From Darksidea phi (taxonomy: Eukaryota; Ascomycota; Dothideomycetes; Pleosporales; Lentitheciaceae), in NCBI GenBank assembly GCA_030770425.1, contig JASJFT010000027.1:62001-126000 (forward strand): a stretch of DNA of 64,000 nt, read 5' to 3'. A program made the translations under genes and the position numbers. The number at the start of each line of letters is the position of its first letter. The first letter of the stretch is position 1. This document shows, in pieces, positions 21,201-31,714 of this stretch. The notes under the pieces were generated by a model. It did no database searches, was not told the origin of the DNA, and saw only the letters and a list, made by a program, of their open reading frames with translations.

Positions 21201-22126
21201 GTATCGGGAGTGACACGTCGACGAAGCATATCGGAGTACACATCCAGGGCTTTGGGAACGATTTGGTGACGTGTCTTGGGGAGGTTAATGGCGGCGGAGA
21301 GGAGCGCATTGTATGCGGAAACTGAGGGCTTGACGCCGGAGCGGAGCATGGACTCGAAGACGGCGGGTATCTCGGCATACTTCTTGTTGTCGGCTAGCTG
21401 CTGAAGTTGCACAATATGCTCATCAATAGCTTCAATGGGACTCGTGGCGAACGTTGAATCGGTGCGGCTCAAGGTGGTCGAGTTTACAAGCGTGTCCGAG
21501 ACGGTGGCGGGTGACTCTGGCCGCGACTCCTCAATGGGCGATAGCTCTTGCTGGACTCGCGCCGTAGCTTCGTTCTCTGCTTTGACCTTGGCCGCTTCCT
21601 GCGCGATAGAATCATCAACCTGCGCGAGGGCGATCTTCTCTGACTGTTCATCACCAACAGCTTTCTTGAAGTCATCAACCTGGCTGGTGCTGTATGCGCG
21701 GCTCACACCAGCACGCGCCGGGATGGCCTCCGCAGCCTCCTCCGGCTCTTCGACAACAGCAATGTTCTCCCTGGCCTCTACATCATTTTTCGAGCTTGAC
21801 GATTGAGGCTTCCACTCAATAAGCTTGCGGAACTGGAACTGCGACCACTCCTTGTCTTCGACTGTGCGATGTTTCTGCCATGCGGCGTAGTACGCAGCGA
21901 GACCAGAGTCATTGTGTTCGGAGGCACCGAGCGCCTTTATGGCGCTCGTGGTAGCTGACGACGCAAAGGCATGTTGGTTCTGCTTTGCGCCAACTTTGCG
22001 GAAGCGGTCGTGGTTGAAGGAGACGAGCGGTGAGTTCTGGACACCAGCAACTACAGATTGAGCATATCCGTGGGTGAAGCCTTTCGCAAGACTCTGACGC
22101 GCGAGGTGGAAACTCTTAAAGACCAT
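18245..22126 (-). CDS. Pentatricopeptide repeat (PPR) protein, probably mitochondrial
   Basis: A single uninterrupted exon of 1293 codons. The N terminus (MVFKSFHLARQSLAKGFTHG) is basic and lacks acidic residues, as in a mitochondrial presequence. A low-complexity charged region runs to about residue 230. Many PPR units follow, recognisable as VKPSVSAYNALLSAAI, VTPDTATYTTLIELLSRR, VEPSSFLYNALIGKLGKA, IRPTSVTYGTIVNALCRV and IEPTTHTYKLLIDTYATL. PPR proteins bind organellar RNA in a sequence-specific way and control processing, stability or translation. In fungi they mostly serve expression of respiratory-chain genes. The exact orthologue was not identified. The gene diverges from ERG8 across about 1 kb. 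Confidence 0.9.
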   Translation of the reverse strand: MVFKSFHLARQSLAKGFTHGYAQSVVAGVQNSPLVSFNHDRFRKVGAKQNQHAFASSATTSAIKALGASEHNDSGLAAYYAAWQKHRTVEDKEWSQFQFRKLIEWKPQSSSSKNDVEARENIAVVEEPEEAAEAIPARAGVSRAYSTSQVDDFKKAVGDEQSEKIALAQVDDSIAQEAAKVKAENEATARVQQELSPIEESRPESPATVSDTLVNSTTLSRTDSTFATSPIEAIDEHIVQLQQLADNKKYAEIPAVFESMLRSGVKPSVSAYNALLSAAINLPKTRHQIVPKALDVYSDMLRRRVTPDTATYTTLIELLSRRSLEVVSLKQSLEEKRLRYGGMEEEGKFMLHSNETEYAILSEDGSLAIAVRLFDAAVNLESTRTFSEKTYRMLVTACAEGERVEDMVRIFAHMESRSVIPAADMFVPMIHAFGKSGDLRSAVECYDEYKALAISNDNGDISLTRKDHDVYAALIKAYAICDRMEGGYKFLSKIEQALATPEEVASIRDIVSLKAFVPQWLKKGELHEAYVHALEKLSPQARQIAMAAICIKAADRNVVDIATEAFEALPAEMDLSRPAMAMGAMHIRNGSIEAADVFWRMLELSPTKPDFIEPTAMHSVALIGSGQAERGLRQGRQMFARIRDSQAASDQAKMEIVEHIDEAIEVMGQFMMKRGIMLPPRASMELMWTMIENGGLVTPVAHHLLAGMGPEAVAQLRFEDILLLMQVQSGIILNSAEVDIAHAARFAHLLEVITSTGAPVNKATSGLVEKVLVKLDRGDLQHRWYSFKHPAPEPIYSPVSFAAYPVQPPTPVAPTFEDSYDPYAATTDNKGSVAITELLEKTHGRPASHLNEALMKFKNMRRAGRHPRFFTYAKLITAAAKEDRLNLAHDILNLAKQDVPLQPQYRIVRYGWVTILDAMVAASLTAGRRDLAAQYHKDLLEMGAAPTANTFGLYITTLKESTKTFDEATEAVKIFLRAKSEGVEPSSFLYNALIGKLGKARRIDDCLFYFSEMRNLGIRPTSVTYGTIVNALCRVSDEKFAEELFEEMETMPNYKPRPAPYHSMMQFFLTTKRDRSKVLSYYERMRAKRIEPTTHTYKLLIDTYATLEPIDMEAAEKVLEQIRNAGAIPEAVHYSSLIHAKGCVMHDMEGARKLFDTVLADRRIRPQACLYQALFESMVANHQIADTESILRDMRTRGVEMTPYIANSLIHGWALVHDIGKAQAIYDAVPEDKREPSTYEAMTRAFMAVEDRASAMTVVNEGLSRGYPAAVAGKILELVGGGRAPTTNGDVVA

Positions 22127-23118
22127 TTAGGAAACGGAGGAACCCTTCAAGTTGGAAGGGTGAGACTAATTCAGTCAGCACGGCATTCGTCGCGTGTTGG
22201 GATGAGAGGGCCGTCTAATGGCGACGCGGCGGAATGGTGTCTTACTATGATTCTCAGGACGCGACGGGTGTGCAGGTTCATTTGACGACAGATGCCGCCA
22301 AAGAACGCGCCGTGGGGGTCTGAAGAGACGATGGTGTATAGGAGGGGGGTTATATGCGTGTGACAGGCGCAGACGATGGCGAGGGTGGAATTTGGATGAG
22401 GACAGGCGAGGGGGGCAGACAAGCCTGAAGTTACAGGAAAAGGCAGCCTGCGCTCGGGGCACAATGGAGGAGAAAAGGGAAGCTTCTCGAGCTGAGTGAA
22501 TGGAGTCGTCACCACCTGGCGCAAATTGCTAGCTGCCAGAGCCATCCCGGCATTTTTTCTTGTGCTGACTCAGGCTAGTGCACGCCGGGCCAACCAAAGC
22601 GCGGGCTCAGCCTCTCAGCAACCACAGCTGGCCCTTTCGCTCGCCCGGGACTTCCGGTCCCCAGCCCGGGTCGGCGGCGGCGTGTCTAGCTCGCCGACTC
22701 TCAGGGGCCTGTAATGACTCCTCTGCGATAAAAGACCGGCTGCGATGGCTGCACCCCGCCATGCGCTTTCACCGAAGAAGTCTGGACAGCGGGAGCGCCA
22801 TGGCAGATGACAGAGAAGATGCTTCCCTCCGGTACAAGAAGCCGGCGCTGTGCCCGTTCAAACGGCGGCTTAGCAACCAGAGGGGAGCCAGAGCGCGTCC
22901 GCACGTGAAGATGGCAGCCGCGCATCCACCCGCTCGCCTTCAACGCTCGGAGCTCGCAGGCCTCCCCGACCAAGGTCACGTTTATAACTGCAGCCCTGTC
23001 GCGGCGCTCGGATCCTTCCCTAGCGAGTTTGAACCATCCACCGTCATCCCACGAAGATCCCACCGCCCGAGTATCCGCCCAAACCCCTTTGTCATTCACC
23101 CTGTTAGGATCGCACTCC
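22127..23118. other. Divergent intergenic region, PPR gene / ERG8
   Basis: This roughly 990-bp region should hold the promoters of both flanking genes. Open frames inside it on both strands are GC-driven, have no domain and overlap one another, so they are not called. Confidence 0.5.
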
Positions 23119-24857
23119 ATGACCCCCAATCTTGCTCTGGAGCCCAGAGCTGTGTCTGCCCCTGGCAAGGTGCTTGTTGCCGGTGGATATTTGGTGCTCG
23201 ACCGCGCTTTCACAGGACTAGTCTTCGGCCTCGACGCTCGGATACATGTCGAGATTGAGCCGATCCGGACCAAGAGCGGAGTTACGCTGAGCGAAATCAT
23301 CGTGAGGAGTCCGCAGTTCAGAGAGGCCGCTTGGGAGTATGGGTATAGGTTGACTGAGGCCGATGGCGGCATTGCTGTCACTCAATTGACTGCGTAAGTC
23401 CTGGTCCTGACCTATTACATGTTCCGCCTCGTTTAGAACCTTCATGATGTCTACCACTTCAATCTGCTCAGTATCTTACACCTCATTTCTTCTTATCGTC
23501 TGAATCAATCTTGTCCTTTTTTTGTTTTTGCGACGTTCTCAACTTCTCCGTCCTCGGTTTATTCTTTATTACATCATTCTCGTATCATCCTCTACCCCTC
23601 CAAGGTTCCAGCATAACTGTACAATATCAACAATTGCAAGTCCTTCTTGTGTCAATACGACTACTTATACTCTCATACTCTGAATCTTGATTGATATAAG
23701 AGAAGCATTCGGAAATTTACTCACAAATCTCCCCGAACAGCTCGCACGACTCCGCCCTCCGAAAGAACCCCTTCATCGAAACAGCTCTCACATACGCCTT
23801 GACCTACATCTCGAGGCTCCAACCTGGAACTGCGATCGCTCCGTCTAACATCAGTATTCTTGCGGACCAAGCGTACTACTCCAATCCCGGGCGCCCACTT
23901 GCTCCCGATTCCCACTTCCCCAACTTCGACGTCAAGCTTTCGGATGCCCACAAGACCGGCCTCGGCTCTTCAGCAGCCCTAGTTACCAGCTTCACAGCCG
24001 CCCTACTTAGCTACTACCTCCCCAAGGACCTCTTCGACATCGAATCAGACACAGGGCTCCGGGTCCTCCATAACCTCTCCCAAACCTCCCACTGCGCTGC
24101 CCAAGGGAAAGTCGGGTCAGGCTTCGACATCGCCTCCGCAGTCTATGGTTCCTGTCTCTACCGGCGCTTCTCACCTAGCCTTCTCTCCTCCCTGCCTGCC
24201 CCAACTACGCCTACATTCGCCAAGAATTTACGTGCTCTAGTCGAAGGCGATGTATGGGACACAGAAATTGCCAAAGCGGCTATCAAGATGCCGAAGGGGT
24301 TGAGGCTGGTCATGTGTGATGTAGACTGTGGGAGTCAGACGCCGGGGATGGTCAAGCAAGTCTTAAAGTGGAGAGAGGAAAACAAGGAAGAGGCAGGCGG
24401 GTTATGGGATGCTCTACAAAAAGGCAATGAAGAAATCGCTGCCGAACTAACCCGTCTTGCAGCTACAAGTGACAACGGCGACGACACAAGCAGATACGCC
24501 AAACTCCGCGAAATAATAACCTTCAACAGAACCCTCATCCAACGCATGTCCCACGCCTCCCGCGTCCCCATCGAGCCGCCCCAACAAACCGCTCTCCTCG
24601 ACTCCTGCTCCAATATTCCAGGTGTAGTTGGCGGTGTGGTTCCTGGAGCGGGTGGTTACGACGCCATCGTGCTCCTCGTCGAGGATAAGGAAGAAGTGCT
24701 TGTGGAACTGAAGAAGGTGCTTGGGGATTGGAAAGTGGATGATGAGGCAGAGGATGGAGTGAAGATCGGAAAAGTGGGAATTCTAGGGGTGAGGGAGGAT
24801 ATGGTGGGTGTGCGGAAAGAGGATCCGACCTTGTATCGGGACTGGATCACTTCCTGA
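23119..24857 (+). CDS. ERG8: Phosphomevalonate kinase
   Basis: This enzyme converts mevalonate-5-phosphate to the diphosphate, using ATP, in the isoprenoid and ergosterol pathway. It is a GHMP kinase. The substrate-binding N terminus AVSAPGKVLVAGGYLVLDRA, the ATP loop KTGLGSSAALVTSFTAALLS and the C-terminal VVPGAGGYDAIVLLVE are all present. The ATG at 23119 is 13 residues before the APGK motif, the usual spacing. Exon 1 ends at 23393. Exon 2 starts at 23741 with a phase-2 join that gives AVTQLTASHDSALRKNPFIE, matching the family continuity. The protein is 463 residues. The intervening intron is 347 bp, far longer than others in this window, but no extra exon is needed to complete the protein. 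Confidence 0.93.
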
Positions 24858-25350
24858 CCGTGTAATCAGGATGATTGCGCCTTTAGCTACTACAGCAGAT
24901 GGCTCTGGCCAACTTGGAAAGACTAGTGATATGGTGCCGGGAAAAGTGAAGAATAAAAAAGCCGCAAATAAAATCTAATATGAACCACAACTGTGTCGTA
25001 AGAAGTGAACATGACTTCAAATCGTAGGGGTCCGTCACGGTCGTGCGTCCTTTCAGATCCTATCCATTGCCCGTAATGAACGACCTTTCACTCCGCACCA
25101 CAATACAAAAAGCTGCATCACTTCTCAAACTAGTTTCATCGAATGGTGGTATGAACTTTTTGATTCATGTTGATCTTGACACGGACGCCGACCCATTTCC
25201 GTAGAAGATCGCCCGATTCCCGGCCCATCACATCACCTGCCCCGCCTCTTTAAGATGGTATAAGGGTACATTGGTGAGCGCTAGCAAGCCCCGGCCATGC
25301 AATGCTTCAGATTCGCAAAGAAAAAGGAAACACCCTCCTCGTGCACCCGC
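24858..25350. other. Convergent 3' region between ERG8 and RPL35
   Basis: No gene is seen. AT-rich sequence (GAATAAAAAAGCC near 24950) could include 3' processing signals for ERG8. Confidence 0.45.
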
Positions 25351-26069
25351 CTATGCCTTGACGGCGTACTTTCGCTGCGGGAAGTGCATCTGCTTCTTCT
25401 TCTGCTTCTCAGTGACGATCGAAGCCTCGTGCTTGGTGAGTCGTCGACGGATGGCGCGGGTCTTCTTGGGTCGAAGGTCGAGGGGAGTGTACCTATGAGA
25501 GTGTTAGGCCTAAGGTCCGAAATTTGGATGTGGCTTCGAGCGGATGTACGCACTTCTTGCCCTTGTAGAAGAGGCGGAGTTGCGCCCTCTGGTTGGCATT
25601 TATGACGGTGAGGACGCGAGCGATGCCCTTGCGAACGTCATGAATGCGAGTGAGCTTGGTGGAACCTCCAGTGACCTTGCTAGTCCTGAGCGAAATCAAC
25701 TCGCTGCAATTCGTCATCAGTTCGTTCTGTTTTCCATTGTTTTCTCCGTTGGGCGACCCACGTCTTCAACTCCTGCAGCTGGGTGTTCAGCTCCTCCTTG
25801 GACTTGCTCCACAGCTGGGTGGTCTTCTGCGGCGGTTGTGAGTATGTATTCGGGCGGCGGGAGAGGTTCAGCGCGGATAACATACAACTTTGGAAGACGA
25901 CTGTAATCAAAGTTAGCAAACAATAATTTGAGCGGAGCGCAGGATGTAAAAGAGTTTTGCAGCGACGCAGCGCGACTTCGCCTTGCTGCACCCCTCCATA
26001 CGCCGCAAACAAAGCTCAAGCCGGCGCAGAGACTCCAGAGTATCGCAATTGAGAAATAAAACGTACCAT
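25351..26069 (-). CDS. RPL35: 60S ribosomal protein L35 (uL29)
   Basis: A component of the large ribosomal subunit near the polypeptide exit tunnel. Five coding exons (minus strand) give 124 residues: 26067-26069 (the ATG alone), 25886-25900 (15 nt), 25762-25826, 25554-25703 and 25351-25492. The introns are 25901-26066, 25827-25885, 25704-25761 and 25493-25553. The joined protein begins [20 protein letters not shown], continues [20 protein letters not shown] and [20 protein letters not shown], and ends [11 protein letters not shown]. All are diagnostic of eukaryotic L35, and the length is normal. The ATG-only first exon and the 15-nt second exon make this gene easy to mis-annotate. Confidence 0.93.
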
Positions 26070-26635
26070 TTTGCCTGTCGGGTTAGTATGACCAGGTGGT
26101 GTGAAGTTGGGCTATCGCGTCGAACAGGTTGAAGAGTCGTTGATTGAGGTTCGAATTTCCGGTGGGCTCGCTTAGGCGAGGGTGGTCAGTGCATCATCAT
26201 AATCTTGGCACTGAAGAACCACTCTTTCTTTTAATGTTGCGCAGCACAGTATTCACCTTGATGAACATCAATATGCAGTCCGCCAATTTTACTTCAGTAG
26301 TCACGCATTAAGAGGGATTTTCGCCCAAATTGTGGATCAGGTTTGTTTGAAACCAGAGTCTCAATTCTTGACTTTATCACTATGATCTTTGCTCAGATAT
26401 CGTCTTGGAAGATAACGAAGCTGTTACTTCCGTGTCGCTCACTCGAGATGGCAGACTACATGAAGAGCCTCCATAGCCTACACAAACCCGCATAAGCTAG
26501 CCGCTCATGACCGAAAGGTATTTCGGGAGGCCAAAAACGGTCTGGTTGTTTAGACCGTTGATCCGGAATTTTAATCCCCCCCGGGCATTATAGACCTAAC
26601 ATTTTGCATAGCTTATCATCCGTCCACCGTATCCC
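26070..26635. other. Intergenic between RPL33 and RPL35
   Basis: This region carries the RPL35 promoter (minus strand) and the 3' end of RPL33. No additional gene is recognised. Confidence 0.45.
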
Positions 26636-27062
26636 TCACACCGCACTTGGATACATCATGACTCGAACGGATGCGCCGAATGACCGCGGTGGTAGGTTGT
26701 TCTTGAAAGATGCGCGAACAATACCAGAGTTACCTTATCATGTCAACACAACGACCTTCAAGTTTCTTCCGCGATTGACATACCGTGTGTTGACCGAATC
26801 TTGCCCCAAATAACGCGCACCTGAGTCCCCCTCACTGTTTTCGGCGCCCTATACACAAAAGCCGCCCTCTTGCCCAAATACCACTTCGCCTCCTCGGTAT
26901 TGCTGACGCCGTCGAGAGTGAGCAAGCTCACGTTCGGGTTCGTGTTACGCTTGCCTCGCTGGTAGCCGACATGTCTGGCCTTGACGTAAACTGCTCCAAT
27001 TAGCAGTCTGTCGGTAGGGAAGATACGCAATTCGTACGGCGGTGGCTCTGTTCGTCGGCCAT
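26636..27062 (-). CDS. RPL33: 60S ribosomal protein L33 (eL33, L35Ae family)
   Basis: A large-subunit ribosomal protein of 109 residues in three exons: 27038-27062, 26784-26990 and 26636-26733. The introns are 26991-27037 (GTACGA..GAGCAG, with GCTAAT) and 26734-26783 (GTATGT..GATAAG). The joined protein begins [20 protein letters not shown], contains [17 protein letters not shown] and [16 protein letters not shown], and continues [20 protein letters not shown] to [14 protein letters not shown]. These are hallmark eL33 sequences, and the length matches the family. It diverges from GOS1 across 245 bp. Confidence 0.93.
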
Positions 27063-27307
27063 TGTTGTTCTTGGGGCGGCGCTGATGTCGAATTGGGCTG
27101 TTGCGGTCGCGTTCTCCGACTTCGAGATTTGGGGGAAGTGTGGGATGCGATGCCTCGCTTGCGGCGCGACACCCTCCCCTGGTCAGGTGGCGCGTACGAG
27201 GGCTTGGCATTTGCGTTGCAGTGCGACTGCAATCGGAAGATCAACGTTTTTTGAACCACCACCAGCTTTCTCCCTTCCTGACTGCTCTACTTTCTTTGGC
27301 TATTGAG

Positions 27308-28101
27308 ATGTCGTCGACCGGTGGCGGATGGGCGCAACTGCGCCAACAAGCACGCGCATTAGAAACTCAGGTACGCAGTGATTGTCCGGCGGAGTTATTC
27401 AGCGCTCTGGCTAACAAGGGATGCAGACGGAGACACTATTCCACACGTACTCGCAATATGCGTCGACGGCGAACATACCCATAAAGCCCACGGAAGAGGA
27501 GCTGCGAACCGAATCGCAGCTACAGGAGATACTTCAAAAGGTACGCTCTCAACACTGCCCCAGCGATACCAACCGCTTTGGCTAACACCTCCCACAGAGA
27601 GATACCCTTGTCTCCCAACTCTCCCGCCTCCTCGACTCTGAATCCGCCCACTCCTCCTCCGCCGTAAAACAAAACAACCTTGCTCGCCATCGCGAAATCC
27701 TCTCCGACCACCGCCGCGAACTCGCCCGCCTAAAATCTTCTCTCACAGATTCTCGCAACCGCGCCAATCTCCTCTCGAATGTACGCTCAGACATCGATGC
27801 TTATCGCTCCGCAAATCCGGCTGCCGCGGAAGCAGAATACATGCTCGATGAGCGCGCTCGCATCGACAACTCGCACAATATGGCGGATAGCGTACTGAGC
27901 CAGGCATATGCGGTGAATGATAATTTCAGGATACAGAGGGAGACTTTGGCAAGTATTCAGAGGAGGATTACGGGCGCGGCGAGTCAGGTTCCCGGGATCA
28001 ATAGTTTGATTGGGAGGATTGGGGCGAAGAAGAGGAGGGACGGGATCATATTGGGAAGCTTCATTGCCTTTTGCTTCCTAACGTTGTTGTGGTTCTGGTA
28101 A
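27308..28101 (+). CDS. GOS1: Golgi SNARE GOS1 (GOS-28 family)
   Basis: A v-SNARE acting in traffic within the Golgi and from endosomes. Three exons (27308-27370, 27427-27540, 27598-28101) with introns of 56 and 57 bp encode 226 residues. The N terminus MSSTGGGWAQLRQQARALET and the following TESLFHTYSQYAS are typical of Gos1. A long coiled coil contains the SNARE motif, around NMADSVLSQAYAVNDNFRIQ, then INSLIGRIGAKKRRDGIILG. A single C-terminal membrane anchor, SFIAFCFLTLLWFW, ends the protein. Size and anchor fit the family. It shares a short divergent promoter with RPL33. Confidence 0.92.
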
Positions 28102-28314
28102 GTGGGCCAATAGAGACTGTGAGCGATCTATTGAGGGGTTTCTGTCTTTACCAGGCGTTTGGCGCTGTTCGGATATCCACATGAGTTGTAGTTTTGGGTA
28201 TGGGATAGCGAGTTGAGATAGTATCATGTCTTCATGTTGTACAACTATAGCTACACGTCCCGTAAAAGGACAGTTCTGGTATCAAAGAATTACGAAAGTG
28301 TTGATGGCTTCTCT

Positions 28315-29352
28315 TTACCTGAAAGCAACGGGCACCGGAATCGGCAATGCCTTCTCTTCTTTCTGCGCAGCCTTCGCCGCACCAGTGGTCTTAAGTCTCG
28401 GCGATGTTCTGGTTTCCTCAATTAACCGCCGAAAGCCTCTCGTCAGATCCTCCACTTCCGTCCCCTCCGCATCCGCACTGCCCGCCCACCTAATCTTACA
28501 ATCCTGATCTACCAAATACACATACCCCACCCTCCCATTCAACAGCCCAATCGTCTCCCTGATCCTCTGACTGACTCCCTTTCTCACAACAAAGTACTTC
28601 CCCCAGTCCTCCTTGTGCCGTTGAAGTCGCTGTTGAAATTGGAATAGCTTGATGATGAAGGCCTTTAGTCTATTCTCCTCGATGTTGATGTCGATTTGCT
28701 GAGATACTATGTCGTTTTGGGAGAGGAGATCGTGCAGGGCGGGGTTTGCGGCTTTTGAAGTAAAGCTGCGCACTTGGGCTTCGCCCCATGCCGAACTGAA
28801 CACGTTGACGACCGAGACCTTGCCCTTCATCACATTCACTGTATCCGCCTCTTTCTCTGCCAACGTCTCGCCCCGCAGATTAGGAAAGTATAGCGCAACT
28901 TCCTTCTTGAAAATAGACTTATTGGCCATGAACGTTTTGCCACTCCTGTACTTGCGGATATTCTTAAAGTCGCGGAAGTAGCTCGTACCCCATTTCTCGA
29001 CGATATCGGCGCGTTTGGCGAGATTGCGCTCAGAGAGTGTCATGCCTGAATAATCTTTCTTGGGTGGCTTTTCGCCCGTGTTTTGGCCGGGTTGCGGGGG
29101 CTGTTGGAAGCCAATTGGGCGCCCAAGCGGTTGGGGGATGAAGGTGTCTTCATCTTTTGGTGATTGTGGGAATTGTTGGGGTTTCGGAGCTTCTGCGGCG
29201 GGGAGACGGAGGATGTGAGCGGAGGTGAAGGGTCGGATGGGAATGCGCAAAGAGAATTGGGTTTGAAGGGCGTGGTGTCGGCAGCGAAGGCATACGGAGG
29301 GTGATCTGAGTACGACGCACCTGAGCGGGGATGTTATCCGTGGTTGCAGCAT
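28315..29352 (-). CDS. ATP10: Mitochondrial ATP synthase assembly factor ATP10
   Basis: Atp10 is an inner-membrane chaperone that binds ATP synthase subunit 6 and helps build the Fo sector. The single-exon protein has 345 residues. It opens with an Arg-rich presequence (MLQPRITSPLRCVVLRSPSV) and a Pro/Gln-rich linker. The conserved domain follows, with KKDYSGMTLSERNLAKRADI, TSYFRDFKNIRKYRSGKTFM, VALYFPNLRGETLAEK, VNVFSSAWGEAQV and VGYVYLVDQDCKIRWAGSA. Its C terminus converges on GOS1 with a gap of about 210 bp. Confidence 0.9.
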   Translation of the reverse strand: MLQPRITSPLRCVVLRSPSVCLRCRHHALQTQFSLRIPIRPFTSAHILRLPAAEAPKPQQFPQSPKDEDTFIPQPLGRPIGFQQPPQPGQNTGEKPPKKDYSGMTLSERNLAKRADIVEKWGTSYFRDFKNIRKYRSGKTFMANKSIFKKEVALYFPNLRGETLAEKEADTVNVMKGKVSVVNVFSSAWGEAQVRSFTSKAANPALHDLLSQNDIVSQQIDINIEENRLKAFIIKLFQFQQRLQRHKEDWGKYFVVRKGVSQRIRETIGLLNGRVGYVYLVDQDCKIRWAGSADAEGTEVEDLTRGFRRLIEETRTSPRLKTTGAAKAAQKEEKALPIPVPVAFR

Positions 29353-29770
29353 GACTATGTTGTGTTGAAATCTAGATGCGTAGAGAGAAGCTGGGATGTA
29401 GCTCTCTACTTGGCAGCGTCAGAGTCTTGGCACACGGCTGCATGAATAGTAGAATCACGTTTCTGCGATGTGCGTTCCTTTTCAATCCGAAATGAAAAAG
29501 GTTCATATCGTTTATTAACGCTCGGCCCGGGCTGTAGCTCTTCAATGAATGATAAGCCTTCCCTTCGCATTTACGCATGTGTGGTCTTAAACAAATAAAT
29601 GCAAAAAGTTAATGCGGTATATGTACATAAATACAGTGCAGAATGCGGAGCAATAGGTAGCCGTATCGCAATAACCCACGAGAAAGATGCTTTGCTGTAC
29701 GCTTTCAACTAAAATCCTTTACAAATAGCCGTTTAATCGTAATATCTAACATAATTCACACATGAATGCT
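29353..29770. other. AT-rich intergenic sequence
   Basis: No gene is recognised. It lies between the promoter of ATP10 and the 3' end of the monooxygenase gene. Confidence 0.5.
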
Positions 29771-31714
29771 TCACAGAGCCGCCCGCTCCTCACCCAGCCT
29801 CTTCCCCGTAACGACTTCAAAATACTTGTTCAGCGCCTCACATGTCCCTGCTCCGGTCTCGAGCTTCACTACGATACCAACATATCCATCTGGCCGCACA
29901 ACCACAACACCTCCCTTCTCCTCGCTGAGTCCCATCTTCGCGTGCGCGGCAGCTTTTGCGTCAGGCACCCTCTGGTCCCAAACATCATCGGCATAGACGT
30001 GATCTCGGTAGCGGGCAAAGACAGGCGGTAACATCTCAGCAATATGGATATCCGCACGTTTTGCGTTGAAAACGGTACAAAGGGAGAGAAAATCGGTGTG
30101 TGGATTGTGCTGTTCATGATAGCGGTCGACTGTGGTGTCTTTGTGGGCGAAAGCGGAGTAAAAGGATGTTGGATTACTAATGTGTGTTGCAAGGTCCTCA
30201 AGGGCTGTTGAGGTCATTGAGGGTTTGCCGGCAAGGATATAGAGTCTATAAGAGCCATTCATGGGTATTTGTTGCTCGAGATGGACGACATTGGCATCGA
30301 CGACTCTTGTCACCGTCGCTGGGACAAGGGTCCGTCCTGTTCGTAGTGAAGTACCATTTTGATAGTTTAGAATGAGCGGGTGTTGGGCTGGATGCTCGGG
30401 ACCCCAGTTTATCGCGTTGGGCAAATATGCCACGCCGTAGCCGGAGGTAAATTCGCAGGAGGCTTTGAAAGTCTTGATGAACTCGTTTTCTTCAGCAGGA
30501 CTTTGCTCAGAGGAGGCGCCTGCCACTTCGCCGGCGGAGGGAATACGCGTGGAGAAGAGCTTCGCGTAACGGGCGTCGAAGTCGAGGAGGCTTTCTGCAA
30601 TAAGTTTGCGCTCTGACTCGTAGGTAGATAGAATCGACCGGGTTGCGAAACCAGACTCCACATGATGTATCTTCCACGCCAGATTCACGGCATCCAAGAA
30701 CGCTGTGTTCATGCCTTGTCCTGCTTTTGGGCTATGCGTATGGCACGCATCGCCGCCCATGAACACGCGCTCATCAAGTGTATACCGTTCGGCGATACCT
30801 TGACCGATCGGATAGACGGAAAACCATTCTATTCGGTCCCAGGAGATAGTATACGGACGTAGGACTTCCTTGGCATGTTCTTGGACCTCTTTTGCTGTGA
30901 AGGTTTTGCGTGGGTCCCAGTCCTTGTCTGTAGAGGAGGCAACTTGAATGTAAAGACGGACCATGTTATTTTCTCGAGGGATGACCATGATTGAGCCGGC
31001 ATCTGAGTGAATTGTGCATTTCATCTGTAAACGCTAGATTAGGGTAAGCAGTGAAGGAGCTAGAGAGGGTCATACCTTGATGTCAGGAAAATCGGTTCTA
31101 ACAACACCATCCATAACGCCCCAGACGTGTGAGATCGGATCTTTGTACTTGATCTTAACGCCCAGTTGTTCTCGTACAAAACTCCTTGCTCCTTCGCCAC
31201 TGAAAAGATACTTTGCTCGCACCGTCTCGGAATGTGTGCCGTCGACGTGCGAGATGCTCACTTGAACTGGATAGGTGGGATCTTTTCTGTCGCTTTTAAA
31301 TCCGGTAATCGTCCATGGGCGTTGTACTTGAACACCGTTCCTCTCGATGTCCTCGATGAACACTCTCTCGATCAAGCCCTGGTGCAGCAGTGTCGTGAAG
31401 GGGTGTCTTGCGTCGATGAACTTGGGACAAGAGGCCCATGTACCGGTTCGATGAATACCTTTGGAACTCGGATCCCAGAATGCGACTTCGTAGACCTTCG
31501 CTGGGTCGTGTGCCATGATCTTGCGCTTGAGGCCCATATTGCGTAGAAGATCTAAAGATCGCGGTTGAATTCCATCCGCGCGCCCGGTAGCTGTTGGTTC
31601 GGGTCTGTTGTCGATATGCTTTATCTTGTAGCCCCAGCGTGCTAGACATGTCGAAAGCATAAGGCCAACAGGCCCAGCTCCCACAATCACGATATCGTAC
31701 TTGTCCACGGGCAT
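29771..31714 (-). CDS. FAD-dependent aromatic hydroxylase, phenol 2-monooxygenase-like
   Basis: A group A flavoprotein monooxygenase of 630 residues. Enzymes of this family hydroxylate phenolic rings using NADPH and O2. The N-terminal FAD-binding motif is [20 protein letters not shown] (residues 6-25). The second FAD motif is [20 protein letters not shown] (about 302-321). A thioredoxin-like C-terminal domain ends with [19 protein letters not shown], the layout of yeast and Trichosporon phenol hydroxylase. One phase-0 intron at 31025-31075 joins TDFPDIK to [10 protein letters not shown]. The ATG at 31714 gives the usual start, a few residues before the dinucleotide fold. Substrate is not predictable. 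The closest characterised roles are phenol catabolism or secondary metabolism, but no other pathway genes are adjacent. Confidence 0.9.

Noticed and set aside
18245..22126. Assignment of the PPR protein as CYA-5 or CIA84
   Set aside because: The N terminus and length do not clearly match either, so no gene symbol was given.
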